A DNA stretch of 64,000 bases from positions 310,001 through 374,000 of the forward strand of contig CALSTU010000004.1 in NCBI GenBank assembly GCA_943789355.1, given 5' to 3'. The stretch comes from UBA7430 sp002478765 (GTDB lineage: Bacteria; Bacteroidota; Bacteroidia; Flavobacteriales; UBA7430). A program made the position numbers and the translations under genes. The notes beneath the pieces were generated by a model. That model had not been told where the DNA came from. It made no database searches and worked only from the letters and a program-made list of their open reading frames with translations. Positions 54,111 through 63,118 of the stretch are shown piece after piece (the stretch's first letter is position 1; every line of letters begins with the position of its first letter).

Positions 54111-56012
54111 CTAACTCATCCATTTTTTATACCACAATTCAAACATTAAAATGAACCATAGCCTTCTTACACCTTCATTATCGCCATTTAAGAAGCGATT
54201 TCTTAGAAGTATTACTTCATCTACATTAAATATACCCTCTTTTTCTAATCTTTCTTTGCTCAAGTATGTCATGAAATATTCTTTAAGTTCATCCTTAAAC
54301 CAATCCGAAATTGGAACGCCGAAACCCATTTTTTTCCTATCCATTAATTTTTTTGGCAAATATTTATGTGTTATTTCCTTTAATAAATATTTTTTAATTC
54401 CATTTTTATATTTTAGTTCCGATGGCAATTGTGCTACGAATTCTATAAGTCTATAATCTAATAAAGGTTCTCTTCCTTCTAAACTAGCACTCATTGTTGC
54501 TCGATCAACCTTAGCTAAAACATCATCAACCATATAAGTTTTATAATCTATAGCTAGCATACTATTTAAGGAATCATTATTATTATTAAGAGTCTTCAAA
54601 TCAAAATTAGACTTTAGAATACTAATTTGAGGTTTTAGTAGGTTATTAATTTGATTCCTTGTAAAATACTGACTTGTCAATTTCAACAATTCTACTGAAT
54701 TCTTTGCTAATAAAGCATTCGTCGCCTTTAGATATTTAGTTTCGAAATTATAAGTTTTATTAAAATATGGGATATACTTCGGATTTAAACTGCTCATAAC
54801 TGATGATAGTGGAGAGCGTAGTACAGTTGGTATTTTATCAAACTTTTTTGAATAATTTAAACACAAATCATATTTTGAATAACCTGCAAAAATTTCATCA
54901 CCCCCGTCTGCACTTAAACTCACAGTGACATCTCTTTTAGCTAATTGACTCACTAATACAGTTGGGATTGAAGAAATATCACCAAAAGGTTCATCGAAAA
55001 CATCACAAAGTTTTGGTATAATTTCTAACGCATCTTTCTGTGTACAATAATATTCTGTATGGTTTGTTCCTAAATGATTAGCTATAGCTTTAGCATAAGG
55101 TGCTTCATCAAATCCTTTTTCTTCAAAACCAATAGTAAATGTATTTAATTTTTCTGTTCGTTCAGACTGTAATATGGAAGTAACTATTGAACTATCATAT
55201 CCCCCGCTTAAGAAAATTCCGACTGGAACATCTGACACCATCCTATAATTAAAACTGGAAATCATTAGTTTTTCAATTTCTTCTAATGCTTCCACTTCAT
55301 CAATCTTAATTTTTGGTTTATTATAAAAATCTATAACATCCCAATATTTGTTTTTTTGGATCTTTTTTGAGCTTATATTTATCTCTAAATAAAAACCTGA
55401 TTCTAATTTATAAGTGTTTTCAAAAATAGAATTAGGTTCTGTAATATATCCATATTGTAAATAATCCCCTAAGCTGTTAAAGTTAATATTTCTCTCGAAG
55501 CTTGAATGTTCATGAAATGATTTTAACTCACTTGAGAATAAAAATAAATCATTTTCAAAATAATAATAACAAGGTTTTACACCAGCTCTGTCTCTAATAA
55601 TCGTTAAATGATTCTTTTTCCTATCAAAAATAACGATTAAAAACATTCCATTAAATTTATCGACAGATTTAACCCCCCACTTATGAAAAGCTTTCAAAAT
55701 AACTTCAGTATCACTATCAGAAGAAAAAGAATAATTACAATTCTCTAGTTCTCTTCTAATTTCACGAAAATTATAAATTTCTCCGTTAAATACTATAGAA
55801 TAATCCTGAAAATTCATGGGTTGGCGACCATGATTTGATAAATCTAAAATAGATAACCTTCTGTGCCCAAGACCAATATTTGCATCTTGTAATTTATATA
55901 ATTCATATCCACTATCATTTGGACCTCTGTGATAAAGAACATCTGTCATTTTCTCTAAATCAGATCTATTTGACTTTTTATTAAAATCAATAAATCCTGC
56001 TAGTCCGCACAT
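54111..56012 (-). CDS. asnB: Glutamine-hydrolysing asparagine-synthase-type amidotransferase
   Basis: 633 residues from ATG 56012, chosen because the catalytic Cys must be residue 2 (MCGLAGF). N-terminal glutaminase domain: RGPNDSGYEL and LGHRRLSILDLS. C-terminal synthetase: SGGYDSSIVTS (pyrophosphate loop), ADGGDEIFAGY and KVDRATMSASLEGREPLLD. Both domains are intact. In polysaccharide loci AsnB-like proteins such as WbpS amidate uronic acid carboxyls; here uronic acids are made by the flanking genes, so that is more likely than free asparagine. The start overlaps wzx by 13 bases. Confidence 0.9.
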   Translation of the reverse strand: MCGLAGFIDFNKKSNRSDLEKMTDVLYHRGPNDSGYELYKLQDANIGLGHRRLSILDLSNHGRQPMNFQDYSIVFNGEIYNFREIRRELENCNYSFSSDSDTEVILKAFHKWGVKSVDKFNGMFLIVIFDRKKNHLTIIRDRAGVKPCYYYFENDLFLFSSELKSFHEHSSFERNINFNSLGDYLQYGYITEPNSIFENTYKLESGFYLEINISSKKIQKNKYWDVIDFYNKPKIKIDEVEALEEIEKLMISSFNYRMVSDVPVGIFLSGGYDSSIVTSILQSERTEKLNTFTIGFEEKGFDEAPYAKAIANHLGTNHTEYYCTQKDALEIIPKLCDVFDEPFGDISSIPTVLVSQLAKRDVTVSLSADGGDEIFAGYSKYDLCLNYSKKFDKIPTVLRSPLSSVMSSLNPKYIPYFNKTYNFETKYLKATNALLAKNSVELLKLTSQYFTRNQINNLLKPQISILKSNFDLKTLNNNNDSLNSMLAIDYKTYMVDDVLAKVDRATMSASLEGREPLLDYRLIEFVAQLPSELKYKNGIKKYLLKEITHKYLPKKLMDRKKMGFGVPISDWFKDELKEYFMTYLSKERLEKEGIFNVDEVILLRNRFLNGDNEGVRRLWFILMFELWYKKWMS

Positions 56013-57346
56013 AAAATTTTCTTTTTTAATTGAACAAAATACTTGAAATTTAATAGTGTTTGAAAAAATTGAACACAAACTACAGCATATGCTAAACCAT
56101 AAAAATCAAATTTATAAACCAAAATTAATACCAATATTAAATTAATCAATGTTGTGTATAATGTTACTTTTGTTACTAAATTATTTTTGTTTTGTGTTAC
56201 AAAACTTTGAGTAAAAATACTGCCAAGTGGAAACAAAAGGACTGCAATAGATAGGATTTTTAATACAGTTATAGATTCATTAATTTGTTTACCTCCAGAA
56301 AGAAAACTTATTATATAGGGACTAGCTATAAATAAGATAAGAGATATAAACAGCATTGTTATGATTAAAGGCTTTATTACGGAAACAAACTGACGATGAT
56401 AATTTTTTTTATCTCTAATCCAAACTTCTGATAAATGTGGAAATATTACTCTATTAATAATTGATCCAAGAGATGAAATAGCAGAGGTAACTTTTTCTGC
56501 TACAGAATAGAACCCCACTGAAGTATTGTTAGTTAACAATCCTAAAATGATAATATTATTTGATGTGTACAATAAAACAGCCACTCTTGAAATAAATATA
56601 TGCCATCCATCTTTTAAATAAAAAAGCAATATCTCTTTAGATTGAATTTTGAAACTAATTTCAAATTTTTTATGAATGTAAAACAAGGCTATAAATCCTG
56701 CTATTATAAAGCCTAAAGAATTAAAAACGGGTACCAGATAAAAATCATCTTTTTCGTTGACTAAAACAAAAATTGCAATTAAAAAAATAGATTTAGCAAT
56801 TATATTAAGTATTGAAATATATTTCATTTTCTCCATTCCTTGGAAAAACCAAACTGGAAATAAAAATTTACCAAAAACTATTCCATAGGTATAATAATAA
56901 AGTAAATAATCTTGAGAAAACTTATCAAAGAAAGTAGTCAATAAGACTAAAACTATAAACCCTAATAATAACAATAGAAATTTTATTGTCATCACAGAAC
57001 TATATATTTCAGTTAATTTTTCCTTGGATCCTCTATGAATAGAAACTTCTCTAGTGGCTGTCAAATTAAAACCATAGTCACCAAGTATACTAAAATAATT
57101 GATTGTTGCAGTCGCAAAAGCTAATAAACCAAATATTTCTATTCCTAAAACAGACAATAAGTGAGGTATTATTATTAAAGGAAATATGAAATTTGCTAAT
57201 TGAAGAATAGACAGCGAAAAAAAGTTAGAAATCAAAACCCCCCCTTTTTCACTTCTTAACTTGCAAAATATTTCTTTAACTTTATTTGTGAAATGATCTT
57301 TAATAGCAATCTCTAAATTTTCTAAAAAAACTTTTATCAATTTCAT
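56000..57346 (-). CDS. Wzx-like O-antigen flippase
   Basis: 448 residues with about 12 membrane segments. N-terminal ISNFFSLSILQLANFIFPLI and FGLLAFATATINYFSILGDY and GYGFNLTATREVSI-like phrases fit MOP-superfamily repeat-unit translocases. It moves undecaprenyl-PP oligosaccharide to the periplasm. Reads cleanly, like the genes down to 46.5 kb. Confidence 0.88.
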   Translation of the reverse strand: MKLIKVFLENLEIAIKDHFTNKVKEIFCKLRSEKGGVLISNFFSLSILQLANFIFPLIIIPHLLSVLGIEIFGLLAFATATINYFSILGDYGFNLTATREVSIHRGSKEKLTEIYSSVMTIKFLLLLLGFIVLVLLTTFFDKFSQDYLLYYYTYGIVFGKFLFPVWFFQGMEKMKYISILNIIAKSIFLIAIFVLVNEKDDFYLVPVFNSLGFIIAGFIALFYIHKKFEISFKIQSKEILLFYLKDGWHIFISRVAVLLYTSNNIIILGLLTNNTSVGFYSVAEKVTSAISSLGSIINRVIFPHLSEVWIRDKKNYHRQFVSVIKPLIITMLFISLILFIASPYIISFLSGGKQINESITVLKILSIAVLLFPLGSIFTQSFVTQNKNNLVTKVTLYTTLINLILVLILVYKFDFYGLAYAVVCVQFFQTLLNFKYFVQLKKKILCAD

Positions 57347-57364
57347 TCAACTGTAAGAATAGGT

Positions 57365-58374
57365 TTATAACTTATAATAAGATACATACCATTTTATAAA
57401 AATATCTATTCCAGAACTGATAGCTGTACTTGGAGAATACTCATAATCTTTGATTAATTCATCTACATCTGCAAATGTTCTAGGGACATCCCCTGGTTGC
57501 ATTGGGTGCATTTCTTTAATTGCTTTTTTACCAATAGCTTTTCAATAGTAGTTATAAAATCTTGTAAGCTTTCGGTTTTATTATTTCCAATGTTATATAT
57601 TTTATAATGTTCTCTTGAGTCAATATTTTTTTCAATGATTTTAGTAACACCATTTACAATATCATCTATGTACGTAAAATCACGCTCCATTTCACCATTA
57701 TTAAATACTTTAATGGGTTGTATTTGAGATTGCTTCTGCAAATAAATAATAAGCCATATCAGGTCTTCCCCAGGGCCATAAACGGTAAAAAAACGTAATC
57801 CCGTAGTTTTAAAGCCATATAAATGACCATAGGTATGGGCCATTAATTCATTGCTCTTTTTTGTAGCAGCGTATAAACTAATTGGATGATCTACATTATC
57901 TGTTGTTTCAAAAGGTACTTTTTTATTCTCTCCATATACGCTAGAACTACTCGCATACACCAAATGTTTTACTTTATGGTTTCGACATCCTTCAAGAATA
58001 TTTAAAAACCCTGAGATGTTACTATCAATGTATGCTTTTGGATTTTCTATAGAATATCTGACACCTGCCTGAGCAGCTAGATTACAAACTACTTCAAATT
58101 GTTCTTGCTTAAATAAATTATCAATACTTTCATGATCAACTAGATCTATTCTAGAAAATCGTAAAGAATTGAATTTAGCACTTTGAACTTCATTTTTAAA
58201 GAGTTTTGATTCAGCTTCGTTAAACCCTAATTCGTTTAATCGATCAAACTTTAGTTTAGGATCATAATAATCGTTAATGTTATCAATACCATAAACTTCA
58301 TGACCTTGATTCACTAATTTTAAACAAGTATGAAATCCAATAAATCCAGCTGCGCCAGTAACTAATATTTTCAT
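57365..58374 (-). pseudogene. UDP-glucuronate 4-epimerase-like, with compensating and terminal frameshifts
   Basis: About 336 residues. MKILVTGAAGFIGFHTCLKL, IDNINDYYDPKLKFDRL and YASSSSVYGENKKVPF (with Y-x3-K in YAATKKS) mark the UDP-GlcA/UDP-GalA epimerase family. In the middle a T missing from CCTTGGGG turns GPWGRPDMAYYLFAEAIS into another frame, restored about 65 bases later. A last shift near 57535 hides the normal end (MHPMQPGDVPRTFADVDELI). ATG directly follows the ugd stop. With Ugd it gives UDP-GlcA then UDP-GalA. Confidence 0.85.
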
Positions 58375-59701
58375 TTACTTTTTTCCTATTTGATAATATT
58401 CAAATCCTTTTTCCTCGAGATTAAATGTATTGTACTGATTACGACCATCAAAAATAACAGGAGTTTTCAATTGTGTTTTCATCTCTTCAAAATCAGGCGA
58501 ACGAAACTCTTTCCACTCAGTAAGTAATACTAGTGCATCTGAATCTTTTAAAACATCATATTTCGATGTTACATACGTTATATTTTGAACTCCTTTCAAG
58601 TAATGCTCTTTTGCTTCATTAATCGCCTTTGGATCATAGGCTTTTATTTTAGCCCCTCTACTCACTAATTCTTTAATTACATAAATGGCTGGTGCTTCTC
58701 GCATGTCATCGGTTCCTGGCTTAAAGGCCAAGCCCCAAATACCAAAAGTAAATCCTGTTAGATCTTCTCCAAAACGAGTTACAATTTTCTGAGCGATCAC
58801 TAATTTCTGTGCATCATTTACTTCTTCTACTGCAGTTATCAATTGCGCAGTGTAGCCATTTTCTTTGGCTATTTTAGTCAGTGCTTTTACATCTTTTGGA
58901 AAACAAGAACCTCCATAACCTGCACCTGGATAAATAAAACTATATCCAATACGCTGATCTGAACCAATTCCGATTCGTACTTGATTGGCATCTGCCCCTA
59001 CCTTTTCACAGATATTGGCAATTTCATTCATAAAAGATATTTTGGTAGCTAGCATTGCATTGGCTGCATACTTTGTCATTTCAGCAGAACGGATGTCCAT
59101 GGAATAAAACGATCTCTGGATCATACAAAAAGGATGATATAATTGTTTCATTTTTCTGTAAGCATAATCTAGAATCAGTTCCTATAACTACTCGATCTGG
59201 CTTCATGAAATCTGCAATAGCAGCTCCCTCTTTTAAAAATTCAGGATTTGAAACCACATCAAACTGCTAAATCAGAACCTCTAGCATCTAACTCTTTTTG
59301 AATGGTCGCCTTTACTTTATCTGCAGTTCCAATAGGCACGGTAGATTTATCAACCACAATCAATCTTTTTTGCATCGACTGGCCTATAGATTTTGCTACG
59401 GCTAGTACATATTGTAAATCTGCAGAACCATCATCTCCCATAGGAGTTCCAACGGCGATAAAAGCGATTTCAGAATTCTGTAACGCTTCGATAATTCTGT
59501 TGTAAAAAATAAGTTTTTATTTTTTACATTTTTCAAAACCATGGTCTCTAAACCAGGTTCAAAAATTGGAATGATTCCTTGATTTAATTTTTCAATCTTG
59601 ACTGGGTCTATATCTACGCAAGTAACCCTGTTTCCCATTTCTGCAAAACATGTCCCTGAGACGAGCCCAACATATCCGGATCCAATTACGGTTAGTTTCA
59701 T
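58375..59701 (-). pseudogene. ugd: UDP-glucose 6-dehydrogenase, at least three frameshifts
   Basis: About 440 residues over four frame segments. MKLTVIGSGYVGLVSGTCFA (NAD site), AVGTPMGDDGSADLQYV, VVDKSTVPIGTADKV, NPEFLKEGAAIADFM, GYGGSCFPKDVKAL with the catalytic Cys, and GLAFKPGTDDMREAPAI are all present in order. Breaks lie near 59500, 59265 and 59155. Oxidises UDP-glucose to UDP-glucuronate. Its stop is adjacent to the epimerase start, so the two are one unit. Confidence 0.88.
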
Positions 59702-59818
59702 AGTGTATTTTTAGCTCTAAAAGGAGGTTTAGATGACAGATGAAATGCTTGGTTTTTCATAGTTTTTGTAAAATCTATTTAATGCGATGTAAGCGCTTAT
59801 TGAGCGTGTTTTTCTGAC

Positions 59819-60238
59819 TTATTTATTTTTCAAAAGCCAACTGCTTGATTGAATTTTTTCTCCCAGATTGTCCACCAGTTGAATGTTTAATTGATCACAT
59901 ATTTCTCTTTCGGGAATGGTGTCGTTGTTTTGATCGCCTCCATTGGCAAATGCGAGATCGTATTTTTTTGAATGAGCCGTCCAAATTTTCTCAATGGTTT
60001 TACGCACCGTTCTATCCTTGTCAATGGACAGTATCGCTTCATCAACAGCTTTGATATTGCTGACAATGATCATCCTTTCGTCTTCATCCTGAAAAGCTTT
60101 GCTTCCCTTTAAAGCTCTTTGGTGATCTGAGTTTACAATCACAAACAGTTTGTCAGCGCAAGCCTTGGCCTTGTTGATGTACTCCAAATGCCCCTTGTGT
60201 ATGGGGTTGAAGTACCCACTTACGATAATGGCTTTCAT
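59819..60238 (-). CDS. Cytidylyltransferase-like protein, copy 2
   Basis: 139 residues from ATG 60238 (MKAIIVSGYFNPIHKGH). The same H-x-G-H and FANGGDQNNDTIPE motifs as copy 1 at 41.5 kb, differing mainly in the middle. It has balanced base composition like its right-hand neighbours, whereas copy 1 is more AT-rich. Activates an unknown phosphorylated substrate. Sits at the right edge of the AT-rich island. Confidence 0.83.
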   Translation of the reverse strand: MKAIIVSGYFNPIHKGHLEYINKAKACADKLFVIVNSDHQRALKGSKAFQDEDERMIIVSNIKAVDEAILSIDKDRTVRKTIEKIWTAHSKKYDLAFANGGDQNNDTIPEREICDQLNIQLVDNLGEKIQSSSWLLKNK

Positions 60239-60475
60239 TTTTATTGTTTTGAAGTGATATAAAGGTTTATGTAGGTGTTCTTTTTCACGGCTTCGCCCGG
60301 TCACTCACACAACAGCGGCGTGGCAACGGGAGGTTCTGAGCGTTTGGTTGGCGCCTTTAAGCCCTTACGGGTACAAAACTAAGAAATTACAGACCTACAG
60401 AAAGGGTTGCCCTTTTTATTTATAAAGAAATACCTGTTTATTCATGCGGTAAGTCTGTTTTTATCCTGTTAGCCT
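60239..60475. other. Intergenic region with a GC-rich patch
   Basis: About 237 bases between WbpB and the cytidylyltransferase. Positions about 60290-60380 are GC-rich compared with everything around and contain no convincing gene. AAGGG/CCCTT at about 60400-60415 can form a short stem followed by T on the plus strand only. Confidence 0.4.
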
Positions 60476-61442
60476 TTATCCAAAAGGGTGCAGGCTTTGT
60501 TTTTCTCTTGCCAAAGGATGAAAATCACCCTTCAGTCCGATGGGTTTTTGGCTGCGTACTTCGTGAACAATTTCAATGGCTGTGCGTACCTCATTCAATC
60601 GCTGTCCTTTACCGGCCAGTACGTCCTCGTAAACGCGGGTGTGAAGGTCCGTAAAGCCCGAGCTGAATTCCAGCTTCTTCTCCCTCCAGCCTAATGGACC
60701 GGTAGGTGCGTTGACCTTTGGCTTTTATTTCCTCCGGGAGCAGGTCTTCATTGATGGATAAGAACCAGCGTACCCTAGCCTTTTCAAATTCCAGATAGCC
60801 CGAAGCCCTGTCGTGGCTGTGAAGATGTACGGTGTTTTTTTGCACGGCACCAAACACCCAGGCCAACATGTCGTAAAAATGCACCCCAATATTGGTGGCA
60901 ATGCCTCCCGATTTTTCTTCCTGTCCTTTCCAGGAAGTGTAGTACCAATTTCCTCGGGAAGTGAGGTAGGTGAGATCCACATCAAAGATTTTATTTTTAG
61001 GAGCGGCATCTACTTTTTTCTTCAGCGCGATGATGCTCGGGTGCACCCGAAGTTGAAGGATGTTCCATACTTTTTTCCCCGATTCTTGTTCGATTTTTTC
61101 CAGAGCATCCAGGTTCCACGGATTCAAGACCAAGGGCTTTTCACAAATGGCATCGGCACCGCGTCGGAGTGCCATACGAATGTGCGCATCATGAAGGTGG
61201 TTGGGGGTGCAAATGCTGAAATAATCGAGATTCAGTCCGTCTTCATACTTCCGTTTTTCCAAGAAGCGATCCAAGCGTTCAGGCTCCACAAAAAAGTTCG
61301 CTTTGGGGAAGTAGCGGTCTATGATTCCCACACTGTCAAAAGGGTCTAGGGCGGCAATTAATTCATTGCCGGTGTCTTTGATGGCCTTCAGATGTCTTGG
61401 AGCTACAAAGCCTGAGGCGCCTAATAATGCGAAGTTTTTCAT
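60476..61442 (-). pseudogene. wbpB: WbpB-like Gfo/Idh/MocA dehydrogenase, frameshifted near the end
   Basis: About 322 residues. ATG 61442 overlaps the aminotransferase stop (ATGA). N-terminal NAD fold MKNFALLGASGFVAPRHLKA; CEKPLVLNPWN is the conserved Lys-containing motif; RGNWYYTSWKG and GGIATNIGVHFYDMLAWVFG follow. One extra base at about 60678 gives a false end at 60609; the restored frame runs on to EFSSGFTDLHTRVYEDVL, KPIGLKGDFHPLAR and a stop at 60476. It matches UDP-GlcNAc-3-dehydrogenase (WbpB/WlbA) of di-N-acetylated glucuronate synthesis. Confidence 0.84.
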
Positions 61443-62533
61443 AGCAGCTTTTTCAATTCGTTGCAAATGTATTCTTGTTCTTCAGGCCTGATGTACGGAT
61501 TCATGGGCAGGCTGATGATTTCTTTCGAAACCCGTTCACTCACAGGGAAATCTCCTTTTTGGTGGTTTAGGTATTTGAAGCATTCTTGCAAATGCATGGG
61601 CTTTGGGTAATGAACCGCTGTGGGAATTCCTTTTTCCTTTAATTTTTTTTGTACCTCAGCTCTCGAAGTCAGTCGGATGGAATATTGAGCCCAGGCCGAG
61701 CTGTTTTCTTTACGGACTTTAGGGGTCTCCAAATGCTTTCGGAGGAAATCATCGTATTGCACGGCAATCTCTTGGCGTTTTTTGAGATCCTGCTCGTAGA
61801 TTTTTAATTTCACCAGCAATACCGATGCCTGCATGGTGTCCAATCGAGCGCCGATTCCAATGTGCTTGTGCTCATACCGCTGGCTTTGCCCGTGCAGGCG
61901 CAGGCGTTTTATTTTTTCAGCCAAGTCATCATCATCCGTGAAAACGGCACCGCCATCGCCAAAGCAACCCAAGGGTTTTGAAGGGAAAAAGGAGGTGCAG
62001 GCCAGGGCAGACAGATTGCAGCTTTTTTTTCCTTTGTACGTGGCGCCAAAGCTTTGCGCGGCATCTTCAATGACGGTAAGGCCGTGTTTTTCGGCTAGGG
62101 TATTGATGGCGTCCATGTCGGAAACTTGTCCAAACAGGGATACCGGAATGAGGGCTTTTGTTTTGCTGCTTATTTTCGATTCGATAAGATTCGCATCGAT
62201 GTTGTAGCTTGCCGCATCGATGTCTACAAAAACGGGTTTTGCTCCCAAGAGGGCAATGGTTTCTGCGGTGGAAATAAAGCTGAAGGGCGTGGTGATGACT
62301 TCATCGCCTGGACCGACCTCCAGAGCCATTAAGGACAGCAGGAGGGCATCGGTGCCGGAAGAGCAGCTTAGGGCGTGCTTTGCTCCGGTGAAAGCACTCA
62401 ATTCGTTCTCCAGTTCTTGTACTTCCGGACCCATGATGTACCGAGCACTGTGCAGTACTTTTTGCAGGGCGGCGTCAAAATCTTTTTGATGCGCTTGGTA
62501 GGCGCGCTGTAAGTTGGCAAAGTTGATTTTCAT
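61439..62533 (-). CDS. wbpE: UDP-2-acetamido-3-oxo-glucuronate aminotransferase, WbpE-like
   Basis: 364 residues of DegT/DnrJ type. CSSGTDALLLSLMALEVGPG, VIEDAAQSFGATYKGKK and TSFFPSKPLGCFGDGGAVFT (PLP Lys after PS) are the family motifs. The neighbours (dehydrogenase, oxidase, acetyltransferase) identify the substrate as the 3-keto glucuronate. It overlaps both neighbours by four bases, a tight translational arrangement. Confidence 0.88.
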   Translation of the reverse strand: MKINFANLQRAYQAHQKDFDAALQKVLHSARYIMGPEVQELENELSAFTGAKHALSCSSGTDALLLSLMALEVGPGDEVITTPFSFISTAETIALLGAKPVFVDIDAASYNIDANLIESKISSKTKALIPVSLFGQVSDMDAINTLAEKHGLTVIEDAAQSFGATYKGKKSCNLSALACTSFFPSKPLGCFGDGGAVFTDDDDLAEKIKRLRLHGQSQRYEHKHIGIGARLDTMQASVLLVKLKIYEQDLKKRQEIAVQYDDFLRKHLETPKVRKENSSAWAQYSIRLTSRAEVQKKLKEKGIPTAVHYPKPMHLQECFKYLNHQKGDFPVSERVSKEIISLPMNPYIRPEEQEYICNELKKLL

Positions 62534-63111
62534 CCCTTGATCCTCCGTACTTCGTTATCTTTCAGTTGGTATTCTTGTCCGCTTTCTGGACATAGGGCGG
62601 TGCCGTTGGTTTGGAATTCCAAACGATGGCCGTATTCTCCAACCCAGCCGATCTGTCGGGCAGGATTTCCAACCACCAGGGCATGGGGCAAAACGTTTTT
62701 GGTTACGACGGCCCCCGCACCTATGAGTGCAAATTGACCGATCTTGTTGCCACAGATCACGGTGGCATTGGCGCCAATACTCGCGCCTTTTTCGATGAGG
62801 GTTTTTAGGTACTGATCTTTTCTGATGACGGCCGATCGGGGGTTGCTGATGTTTGTAAAGACCACAGAAGGACCGATAAAAACATCATCTTCACAAACCA
62901 CACCGGTGTAGAGGCTGACGTTGTTTTGAACCTTTACGTTTCTGCCCAAGACAACGTCGGGGGACACGACTACATTTTGCCCGATGTTGCAGTGCTCCCC
63001 CATCGTGCTGTTGGGCATGACGTGGCTGAAATGCCATATTTTAGTTCCCTTACCAATTTCGCAGGGACTGTCGACGACAGCGGTTTCGTGTGCAAAAAAT
63101 TCTTTTTCCAT
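62530..63111 (-). CDS. wbpD: UDP-GlcNAc3NA N-acetyltransferase, WbpD-like
   Basis: 193 residues of left-handed beta-helix: hexapeptide repeats such as IGKGTKIWHFSHVM, IGQNVVVSPDVVLGRNVKVQ, and IGANATVICGNKIG, then GAGAVVTKNVLPHALVVGNP, the acetyl-CoA site of the family, and a Cys-containing tail. Acetylates the 3-amino group of the WbpE product. Confidence 0.88.
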   Translation of the reverse strand: MEKEFFAHETAVVDSPCEIGKGTKIWHFSHVMPNSTMGEHCNIGQNVVVSPDVVLGRNVKVQNNVSLYTGVVCEDDVFIGPSVVFTNISNPRSAVIRKDQYLKTLIEKGASIGANATVICGNKIGQFALIGAGAVVTKNVLPHALVVGNPARQIGWVGEYGHRLEFQTNGTALCPESGQEYQLKDNEVRRIKG

Positions 63112-63118
63112 GAGGCTC

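Larger units (their letters stand above)
41539..60238. other. AT-rich polysaccharide island bounded by paralogous genes
   Basis: Between two cytidylyltransferase-like paralogues, all on the minus strand, the DNA is markedly richer in A and T than on either side and holds the variable glycan genes (wzx, wzy, glycosyltransferases, kinases, asnB, amino- and uronic-sugar genes). The flanks (wza/wzc, wbp genes) are the conserved backbone. No transposase, integrase or inverted repeat is visible at the edges. Recombination between flanking paralogues is my inference. Confidence 0.5.

Noticed and set aside
41539..60238. Insertion sequence or integrative element at the island borders
   Set aside because: I found no transposase, integrase, terminal inverted repeats or attachment-site duplication.
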